16,030 nucleotides of DNA from Tubulinosema ratisbonensis (Eukaryota > Microsporidia > Tubulinosematidae). Positions 9,413-16,030 of the stretch are shown piece after piece. The notes beneath the pieces are model-generated. The model worked only from the letters and a program-made list of their open reading frames with translations. It was not told where the DNA came from and ran no database searches. The stretch is from contig RCSS01000826.1 in the NCBI GenBank assembly GCA_004000155.1, positions 1-16,030 of the forward strand, in the 5' to 3' direction. The position numbers were made by a program, and so were the translations under genes. The first letter of the stretch is position 1, and every line of letters begins with the position of its first letter.

Positions 9413-9649
9413 ATGATCAGTTCAATTATTATTTTTTTGTTTCAATTCATTTACAGTGCGGGAAAAGAATCCGACATAGATAAAAAAATTAATGATGAAA
9501 AACAAGAGCTTATTAAAGGTATTAAGACGGATGTTGAAGGAAAAGATTTACAATCATTGTTTGAAAAAGCAAAAGGATCTTTTAAAGATTTTGCTGAAAG
9601 TTTATTTGATAACCCTTTATCAACTCAACCAGATGATTTAAAATATTAA
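9413..9649 (+). CDS. small predicted secreted protein, function unknown
   Basis: This 78-residue protein begins with a strongly hydrophobic segment (MISSIIIFLFQFIYSAG) typical of a signal peptide, with likely cleavage near residues 15-17. The remaining ~60 residues are highly charged and helix-prone, have no cysteine, and end in PLSTQPDDLKY. I recognise no family. Microsporidia secrete many short lineage-specific proteins during infection or spore-wall building; either role here is inference. The start is chosen at the first ATG after the CCC signal. The composition (Lys, Asp, Glu-rich, few hydrophobics after the leader) differs from chance ORFs nearby, which are rich in Phe, Ile and Tyr. It stands alone in the desert, between repeat copies D and C. 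Confidence 0.7.
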   Translation: MISSIIIFLFQFIYSAGKESDIDKKINDEKQELIKGIKTDVEGKDLQSLFEKAKGSFKDFAESLFDNPLSTQPDDLKY

Positions 9650-10315
9650 TTTTAAAACTAAGTATTTAATTATATAACATGTTCTGATTATAAACAATAA
9701 TACTTTTAAAAAATATTATTACTTCACAGATGAAGTATCTAAAATATTTTTTTGTAGTTTTTTATTTTTAAAATCTAGCACACTCCTTTCATCTTCTGAT
9801 TATCTATAAAATTGGGTTAAAAAATAGTTCTAGCATAATAAAATACCTCTAAAAATACAAGCAGCTAAACAAAATTAACTTGTTATTCCTTCTTTTTGCC
9901 ATTATGTATTGAAGTTTTATTATTTTTACCTTCTTATAAAGTAGTAATATTTGTAATAGTTGACGAAATTAATACAAAATGGCTGTTATACAATCATAAA
10001 TGTCCCGAATAAAAAAACTAAAAGAGAAAGTTTACCTATTTAGTTCATTAATCTCAAAAAACTCAAAAACGATAAGTATAAGAAGGATGACACATTAAAA
10101 AAAACTAGTAGAGATCAAAATAAACCTTCAAGTAACATAGATAAATATTTAGTAATTCGAATTTACTTTAAAAACAATATTAACGGATATGGTATGGTTT
10201 AAAGAGATTGGATTAAGAATTGCTAATAAAGTTTTACTTTTTATAAGTAAGACAATGATTGGTGACATGAGTCGACTTTTTTGTATATTAACTATGATGT
10301 ATATTTAATAACATT
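9650..10315. other. spacer downstream of the small secreted-protein gene
   Basis: No ORF or RNA gene is visible. It is A/T-rich sequence without repeats that I could align to other parts of the window. Confidence 0.5.
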
Positions 10316-10428
10316 AACCTAATATGTAGAAATATATTTTACCATGTGTTTCTTTTAACTAGGTATTATACTTTATATAGAAGGTATTCGAAAAGATCTT
10401 CGTATCGATTTTCCATCCCAAGGCACCG
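10316..10428 (-). repeat. dispersed repeat, copy C (inverted, truncated)
   Basis: The reverse complement begins CTTGGGATGGAAAATCGATA and continues ACGAAGATCTTTTCG, ATACCTTCT, ATACCTAGT, AAAAGAAACA, TGGTAAAATAT and ATTAGGT. This matches copies A and B in order and spacing. It covers only the first ~115 bases of the unit; the part matching the GTTACA end is missing or too decayed to see. Confidence 0.8.
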
Positions 10429-10863
10429 AAATACAGTGATAAATGCATACAATTTTTTACAACAATAACTAACATAATGCCTTAGATATTAGCACATCAA
10501 ACTTTTACTTTTCTCAGGTTAAGACGTGTTACAAACTTTTACTAAAATCAAATATAATAAAAATTAACATTTAAATATTTAAACAAATTTTAGTCATTGA
10601 AATCCGGTATGGAGATATAACTAATTTAACTTATATAAAAATCTTCAATATTTCAAATTTTTAAAAAATAATCCAAAAACTTTTTGTAGAGTAATTATTT
10701 GTTTATATACCATTGTTTTTGTTAAATGATACGGCAACTTTACAAAATATTTTGTATCAAAATAAATCTATTTATTATAATTTAGCAAATTAAAAAAATT
10801 TTTAATTTTTAATTATTTTTATTATTTATATTTAATTTTTAATTTATATTAATTTTTAATTTA
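10429..10863. other. intergenic spacer with A/T simple sequence
   Basis: No gene is seen. From about 10790 to 10860 the sequence is a loose tandem of TTTTTAATTT-like words leading into the inverted repeat at 10864. Confidence 0.55.
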
Positions 10864-10941
10864 AAAACTTATTGTATTTTTTGATTTAAATTTTTATTTA
10901 ATCAGGAATAACAAAAAAAATTAAAAAATACAATAAGTTTT
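10864..10941. repeat. 19-bp perfect inverted repeat with a 40-base loop
   Basis: The left arm, AAAACTTATTGTATTTTTT (10864-10882), is the exact reverse complement of 10923-10941. Pairing continues inward after one mismatch. It lies 116 bases before the RabGAP start. It could be a small foldback (MITE-like) element or an upstream structural signal. Confidence 0.85.
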
Positions 10942-11034
10942 AAAATTGAAAAAATCTGTCAAATAAAAAAACTGATTTGAAATTTTCTCCTTTTTTAAAA
11001 CAGATAAATAATTTAAAACTTCTCCTTTAAAAAA

Positions 11035-11039
11035 CCAAT
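11035..11039 (+). promoter_or_regulatory. CCAAT box 18 bases before the RabGAP start
   Basis: CCAAT lies 18 bases before ATG. This gene has no CCC signal. Two pyrimidine-rich words, TTCTCCTTT, at 10985-10993 and 11020-11028, precede it 35 bases apart. The next gene has the inverted pentamer at nearly the same distance, which suggests, but does not prove, a shared promoter element. Confidence 0.35.
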
Positions 11040-11057
11040 TTTAAAAAAAAACAACTT

Positions 11058-12002
11058 ATGAGTTCAAAAAAATATTTAAAAAATCATACCTGCGTAGAAT
11101 CTTTGATGATCAATAACACAGAGAAAAAAAATATTTTAAACCTTGATAAGATAGATGAAATACTAATAAAACCAAAAGAAAAGGAAAAAATAATTGTGTC
11201 TAAGGAGAGTATACCAAACTTGGANTCTTATATTTTTAGAGGAATNCCTTGCTTTCTAAGAAATAAACTTTATTCTGAATTTATGGATGATTACAAATTA
11301 GAAGTAGAATATAAGTATGAAAATAAAGAAATTAGCACTTACGAGCATCAAATTGATGTGGATATTCAAAGAACTTTTAGAAACCATTCGTTGTTTAGGC
11401 AAAAATATGGACCTGGTCAGTGTAGATTGTTTAGAGTGTTGATTAGTTTTGCTGATTATATGCCTGAAATAGGATATTGTCAGGGGATGTCATCAATCGC
11501 AGGGGTATTATTGATGTATTTTGATGAAAAGGATGCATTTGTTATGNTAGTAAAACTAATCAAGAAAAACAAATTAGAAGGTTTGTTTGATAAAACTNTT
11601 TCTAAATTGGATGTAATTTTACAAATACAAGACAAATTAATACAAACTAATTTACCAGAAATTCACACTCACTTGAAAAAAGAGAACATTTCTTATACAA
11701 TCTATGCTACAAGTTGGTACCTAACCCTTTTTAGTAGATTCAGATTAGAATTGTGTCTTAGGATATGGGATTTATTTATGTATTACGACATTTCTATTTT
11801 ATTTTACGTGGTTATAGCCATTTTAAAATATTTTAAAAATGAAATTTTAAATTTCAGAAATGAAGATTTGATTGAATTTCTTTCAAAAATAGAGAAATAC
11901 GAAATTAACACAGAAAAATTATTTAAAATACTTGAACAAATTTTAATAAAAGTTGATCTTAATGTAGTAAGACTGGAATTAGGCTTAGATCCAAAAAATT
12001 AA
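11058..12002 (+). CDS. TBC-domain Rab GTPase-activating protein
   Basis: This 314-residue protein is almost wholly a TBC domain (about 55-275). It has the entry motif YIFRGxP, the arginine-finger motif I99-x-x-D102-x-x-R105, the glutamine-finger motif Y140-C-Q142-G-M, and the later SWYLTLFSRF...LRIWDLF block with W237-D238. Both catalytic fingers are intact, so GTP hydrolysis on a Rab-family GTPase in vesicle transport is expected. The Rab partner cannot be told, and BUB2-type mitotic GAPs share the fold. The N-terminal ~50 residues are Lys-rich and probably disordered. Four n bases (11225, 11246, 11547, 11598) fall in the gene; none breaks the frame. ATG 11058 is preferred because it begins the open frame and has a CCAAT at a promoter-like distance. 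The tetraspanin-like gene follows about 100 bp downstream. Confidence 0.93.
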   Translation: MSSKKYLKNHTCVESLMINNTEKKNILNLDKIDEILIKPKEKEKIIVSKESIPNLXSYIFRGXPCFLRNKLYSEFMDDYKLEVEYKYENKEISTYEHQIDVDIQRTFRNHSLFRQKYGPGQCRLFRVLISFADYMPEIGYCQGMSSIAGVLLMYFDEKDAFVMXVKLIKKNKLEGLFDKTXSKLDVILQIQDKLIQTNLPEIHTHLKKENISYTIYATSWYLTLFSRFRLELCLRIWDLFMYYDISILFYVVIAILKYFKNEILNFRNEDLIEFLSKIEKYEINTEKLFKILEQILIKVDLNVVRLELGLDPKN

Positions 12003-12080
12003 ATTCATTTTTTTTATAAATTATTTTTTTTATAAATTTTTTAAAACAAATGTTTCACCTTTTAAGTTTTAAATTCTTTT

Positions 12081-12085
12081 ATTGG
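12081..12085 (-). promoter_or_regulatory. ATTGG (inverted CCAAT) before the tetraspanin-like gene
   Basis: ATTGG ends 16 bases before ATG 12102, almost the same distance as CCAAT before the RabGAP gene. No CCC run is near this start. Function is inferred only from position. Confidence 0.3.
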
Positions 12086-12101
12086 AACGAGTAAACAAAT
12101 A

Positions 12102-12677
12102 ATGCACGGATACAAAACAATAAAAAGTGTTTTTAAGGTTGTATTTCTACTTTTCCAAGCTTTTCTTTTTATNTCTGGGATAGCATTAATGATCATTGTT
12201 TTGAGTATATACTTAAAAGAAAGAAAATTGTTAAATATCAGTGGAAGTGTCATTTTTTACAGCTTAATTATCTGTTTGTTCCATTTAATAAGTGCGATCA
12301 CTGGTTTTTTAACCATAAAAAGTAAAAATAATTACAAAGTAGCTATTTATATCATAGTTCTAATCACATTAATAAANTTTCAAGCGATTTCGATGCTTAA
12401 AACAACCCAGCTAACCGAAAACATTTACAATATTTCTAAAAAATTTTGGGAAAAAATAGACGAAAATCAGAAAAATTTGGTAGAAGAATCGTTGTTTTGC
12501 TGTAATTTTTCTGAGATTGATAATAGAAGCAAATGTAAAGACAGAAAACCTTGTTTAAAAACCTTTGTTCAAGTGGCACGTGGGTTTAAAAATATTTGTA
12601 CGAGAAGTATTATTGTATTTATTTTTGCTGAATCTTTGTCTATTGCACTGATTTGTTTGTTAAAATTTAAGAATTGA
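12102..12677 (+). CDS. small tetraspanin-like membrane protein
   Basis: This 191-residue protein has four hydrophobic membrane segments, about 11-37, 48-70, 79-98 and 168-187. The gap between segments 3 and 4 (about 99-167) is the large extracellular loop. It carries the tetraspanin double cysteine C133-C134 followed by C145 and C151, with C166 at the last segment. The usual CCG motif reads CCN. N45-I-S, N110-I-S and N135-F-S are possible glycosylation sites. Tetraspanins organise membrane protein patches; which membrane is used here is unknown. The loop and whole protein are shorter than most animal tetraspanins, fitting a reduced form. Two n bases (12173, 12377) fall at third codon positions. 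ATG 12102 is the first in frame after an upstream stop. The gene follows the RabGAP on the same strand and converges on the BFR1-like gene with 110 bp between stops. Confidence 0.75.
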   Translation: MHGYKTIKSVFKVVFLLFQAFLFXSGIALMIIVLSIYLKERKLLNISGSVIFYSLIICLFHLISAITGFLTIKSKNNYKVAIYIIVLITLIXFQAISMLKTTQLTENIYNISKKFWEKIDENQKNLVEESLFCCNFSEIDNRSKCKDRKPCLKTFVQVARGFKNICTRSIIVFIFAESLSIALICLLKFKN

Positions 12678-12787
12678 TTGATTAAATTATTTTTACACAA
12701 ATAATAANATNATTTATTTATAAAATTATTTTACAAATAAAAATATTAAAAGAAATAAATATTTTTTTGTAAAATTAGTTAAAACCT

Positions 12788-13963
12788 TTAATTAACTGCA
12801 AACATTTCTTCTTTCTTTAACTTTATATCTGTTTCTGGCATCTCTGCAAGAACCTTCTTTTCTTCTTCAATCTTAAGATCCAATTCAGAAATCTTTACTT
12901 CAATCTTACGAATATTTTCATCTGATATTTTTAAAAAATCTTTTTTAGAGCAAGAAATTTTGTTTATCAAAGCATCAATTTCCTCTTGGCTTTGAGGAAT
13001 ATCAAACCCAGCTGAGGTTAATCTTTGTACCAAAGGAAGAGGTAAACGAATATCTTTTTGTTTAGGGATGGCGGATAAAGCTATCCTGATTTCATCATAT
13101 TTTTCTGGGTTAAAGTTTTCTTGTTCTGAGATTAAATTGTTTCTGTCTTCGTTAAGTTTTTTTATTTTCATTTTTATTGCCTTTCTTTGGTTCTCAATTT
13201 CCATTAATTTTTTCAATTCTTCTTGTTGTATTTTCCAAAGATCTTCTTTTTTAACAATTTCTTCTTGTTCTTTTTTCTTTCTTTCATATAAAGAATCTTT
13301 TAGTGCTCTGAGATCATTAATTTTGTTTTCGTAATCAATTACTAAAGGAGATTTATTCTTTCCTTTCTCATTTATCTCTTTAAGTTGAGCATTTAATTCA
13401 TCCAAAGATGCATTCTTCTCTTGGATCTTTGATTTTAAATCATTGATTGCATCCTTAATTTCTTTTAACCTTGTGCCTAAAGCTTGTAGCTTTCCTTCTT
13501 TACTTCCTAAGCTTTGCATTTCAATCTTCTTTCTTTTAATTTCTGATAATTGATTAGAAATATCTCTTTCCTGTTGTGCTGTGACTTTCTCAGTAATCAA
13601 CCTGTAATTAATTTCTTGTTCTTTTTTCTCTAATTCTTGAAGAGAAGAAAATGAAATTTTTCTTTTTTCCTGGGACAAAGAATCTTTTATGGCTGTGTAA
13701 TCATTGAAAACTACCTCTTTCTCATCGAATAATGTCTTTCTTTCCTGTAAAAGTGACCTAATCTCAATTTCTAAATCTTTAATTTGGCTCCTAATAGTTT
13801 GTACCTGTGCCTTCTCCGATGATTTTTTAAGCTCTTCGTTAAGTTTCTCTTGGTACTCATTCATCTTTTGCACTGTATTGTTTATCTCATTCTTTATTTC
13901 TTTGATCGCCTTGATATGCATATACATTCCTGGGGCACGTGGTTTCCTTTCTTTGGTTTCCAT
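12788..13963 (-). CDS. BFR1: BFR1-like coiled-coil protein
   Basis: This 391-residue protein is almost entirely coiled coil: heptad-like Lys/Glu/Leu runs cover about 15-285, and a final helix covers about 340-375. The region 107-153, with paired E-x-x-I/L blocks ending SNQLSEIKRKKIEMQSL, resembles the core signature of the BFR1 family. A short non-coiled region, about 305-323 (LPLPLVQRLTSAGFDIP), also fits. Yeast Bfr1 is a polysome- and ER-associated mRNP protein linked to secretion and chromosome ploidy; the yeast protein is longer (about 470 residues), so this is a reduced form. No membrane segment or signal peptide is seen. The start is firmly set by CCCC touching the ATG. Coiled-coil proteins can mimic each other, so a generic SMC-like or myosin-tail-like protein is the alternative. 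Confidence 0.72.
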   Translation of the reverse strand: METKERKPRAPGMYMHIKAIKEIKNEINNTVQKMNEYQEKLNEELKKSSEKAQVQTIRSQIKDLEIEIRSLLQERKTLFDEKEVVFNDYTAIKDSLSQEKRKISFSSLQELEKKEQEINYRLITEKVTAQQERDISNQLSEIKRKKIEMQSLGSKEGKLQALGTRLKEIKDAINDLKSKIQEKNASLDELNAQLKEINEKGKNKSPLVIDYENKINDLRALKDSLYERKKKEQEEIVKKEDLWKIQQEELKKLMEIENQRKAIKMKIKKLNEDRNNLISEQENFNPEKYDEIRIALSAIPKQKDIRLPLPLVQRLTSAGFDIPQSQEEIDALINKISCSKKDFLKISDENIRKIEVKISELDLKIEEEKKVLAEMPETDIKLKKEEMFAVN

Positions 13964-13967
13964 GGGG
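13964..13967 (-). promoter_or_regulatory. CCCC directly before the BFR1-like start
   Basis: On the minus strand the context is TTTTTACCCCATG, with the C run touching the ATG. It has the same TACCC shape as the signals of the Mis18-like and secreted-protein genes. Confidence 0.6.
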
Positions 13968-14009
13968 TAAAAATTTTTAATATTTTAAGGAATTAATGTT
14001 ATTTAAATG

Positions 14010-14150
14010 ACCAATTAAAATAATTTTATTTATTAAACTAATTATTATTGGTTTTTTATTTTTTATTGGTTTGATAAATTAATTTATTTTTGTGATTAAA
14101 AAAAATAAAAAACTTAATTGTAAAATTAAATTTTATAAAAATTGACCAAT
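14010..14150. promoter_or_regulatory. cluster of four ACCAAT/ATTGGT hexamers upstream of the BFR1-like gene
   Basis: ACCAAT occurs at 14010-14015 and 14145-14150, and ATTGGT at 14047-14052 and 14065-14070. All four lie within about 190 bases upstream of the minus-strand start. Such clusters suit a CCAAT-binding (HAP/NF-Y) factor; function is inferred from position and density. Confidence 0.4.
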
Positions 14151-16030
14151 CAAAAACAAATGATTTAAATTTACAATTTAAGTAATTAGCTCCTTTTAAT
14201 TTGTTAAAATTTAATACTAGAAAGTTGATTTTAATGACAATCGAAATCTAATACTAAAAAATTGGATTTATCAGGATAAAAAACAATATCTACTTTTTAA
14301 GTGAGTTTAGCCTATAATATAATAAGTATACCCAAAGGTAAGACAACGTTTTAGCGTCTAAACAGACGAGTCATTTGCAAAAAGTTTAACTAAGAATTGC
14401 TTTCAAAATCATATATTTATTATTTAAAAAAACTTTAAGTTTCTTTACAAGAAGATAGAAAAATTAAATAAGCTCATTGCTTCAGGATATAAATTGTTAT
14501 TTTATCATAAGATTTGTTGCATATAAAAATAGTTTTTAATAATTTTAATATATTTACAGGTTTTATACAAAAAATTTTAGATGATAAAGTAATCTTTCTT
14601 AATATTTTTCTAAAACCTAACAATCTAACGTGAGTCTTTGTTAAAACGGGTTGAGAATTTTTAAATAAAATAAAAAATAACCTTTTGCTGACAACTTTGG
14701 AAAAATAAAAAATTAAACCAGAAAAGAAACAAGAATACCATACTTAGACATATTTTTATTTTTTAAAATGTTCTTTAAAAAATAAAAACGGGGTTATATT
14801 CTAATAGTTAATCATATTAAAAGCCGCATAAGAAATTTTATATTAAAATAAACAACTAAATCGATCGAATTAATATTTAATGGTATCGTTTTGAAGAATT
14901 GTATTATATTTACTTTTAAACTAAAATTTTTATAAAGTACAATTTATTAAATTTGTATCTTAATTTTTTTTTCTTTAATTAATTTAAGTCTTCTATTTTT
15001 GTTATAGGATTTGTTAAATTATTATATTTTAATATAGTTTAAAAAATATTTACAAAATCAAGTATCTCAATTTTTTGCTTAAAAATAAATGTCGTGTATT
15101 AAACAAATTTTTTGTGCAATAAAGTTTTGTTAAAAAAGAAAAAATCGCCTACATATAAAATTGTAAATTTAATATTATGGAAAATATTTTATTTTATGAT
15201 CTATGTTCCAATACATCCCGTTAATAATTTTATTTCCTCTAATTCAAAATTATACATATGTTTTCGCTCAGTTTTGTTAAATTATAATATACTATCACAC
15301 AAAAGATTTAAATTTTAATCAATTTTTTGACTTTTTTCGTCACTTTTTTTCAATAAGTTCAGTAATTTGAATAAAATGGAGATTTGAGGATCATTATAAA
15401 ATTCTATTACCTATTTGTAAAAAAATATTCTAAATTTCAATAAATACAAAAAATTTTGTTTAATTGAATATGTTTTGAGTTAATATATTTTTCTGAGACT
15501 ATGCCATTTTTTTAGGATTATATCAATAAATTTTTTTCTGTTACTGTTTTAGTGTAATTATATTTATCTATTGTCATGATTTATGTATAAAACCTAATCA
15601 GAATAACTTTGCTGAATATTTCTATACGGAGAAACCATGTTTAAAATGAATTATTTTATTTTTAAGCTGATCATATCCCTTTTTAACATAAAATAAATTT
15701 TAAACTATCTAGAAAATATACTAATTTCTATTTGCAAGGTCTTTGTTTTCAAATTTTTTCAACAAATTTAATTTTGTTTTCAATGTTAAAGTGGGTTTTT
15801 TGTTAAGATTAGATTAAAAGGTGTTCTGTTTATAGATGCACTGATTAATGAATGTTGAATCGTTTATTAAATTCGATCATTTTGTAATAGTAAAAAATAG
15901 TTAGTTAATTTTAAATAATTTATGTAGATTTCTAAAACTAAGTACATTTTTATTTCACCCCATTTTATGATTAAGTATAATTGAATGTTTTTTTATTTTT
16001 ATGTAAAAAATTACCTTGGAGGGTGTTATA
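14151..16030. other. AT-rich terminal region without a gene
   Basis: No credible gene on either strand. A 68-codon frame at 15112-15318 starts at TTG, lacks a CCC signal and gives no recognisable protein. A GC-richer patch (14299-14370) contains AAGTGAGTTTAGCCT, which differs at one base from 8471-8485 in repeat copy D. It also contains GTTTTAGCG, which occurs in the reverse complement of copy B, so it may be a strongly decayed fifth fragment. Confidence 0.5.

Noticed and set aside
12062..12253. 63-codon minus-strand frame
   Set aside because: It lies opposite the start of the tetraspanin-like gene and has no features of its own.
13068..13970. Two plus-strand open frames of 88 codons
   Set aside because: They are antisense shadows of the BFR1-like gene; their Ser/Phe-rich make-up mirrors its Lys/Glu codons.
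15112..15318. 68-codon open frame near the right end
   Set aside because: It starts at TTG, has no start signal, and its composition matches spacer.

Overview
The window looks like nuclear DNA from a microsporidian with an expanded, gene-poor genome. The reasons are extreme AT content, short single-exon genes with minimal versions of eukaryotic families (RabGAP, BFR1-like, Mis18-like, tetraspanin-like), tiny gaps between neighbouring genes, and a CCC/CCCC run directly before the start codon of four of the six protein genes. A CCC-type start-proximal signal is a known microsporidian trait. No species is assigned; gene-sparse lineages such as Edhazardia, Anncaliia or Hamiltosporidium are possible. 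Twelve isolated n bases are present, eight of them inside genes.

Left cluster (1039-3346): a 564-residue lysine-rich protein with a PH-like C-terminus on the plus strand converges on a 139-residue Mis18-like zinc protein on the minus strand. A tRNA-Leu(UAA) on the minus strand lies 39 bases upstream of the Mis18-like start. Bases 1-159 may hold the 3' end of a further gene that begins outside the window.

Central desert (3347-11057): about 7.7 kb with one convincing gene, a 78-residue predicted secreted protein at 9413-9649. The desert also holds four diverged copies of one dispersed repeat of about 200 bp, two in each orientation (6143-6342, 7287-7491, then inverted 8421-8616 and 10316-10428). 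The copies share a hairpin-forming core. I cannot assign the family to a known element class.

Right cluster (11058-13963): a TBC-domain RabGAP with both catalytic fingers and a small tetraspanin-like membrane protein run head-to-tail about 100 bp apart. They converge on a BFR1-like coiled-coil protein. Vesicle traffic or membrane organisation (RabGAP, tetraspanin) and mRNP/secretory-linked translation (BFR1) are the inferred roles; nothing shows that they form one pathway. The RabGAP and tetraspanin genes lack the CCC signal and instead have CCAAT or ATTGG 16-18 bases before ATG. Upstream of the BFR1-like gene there are four ACCAAT/ATTGGT hexamers in about 140 bp.

The last 2 kb (13964-16030) hold no supportable gene.
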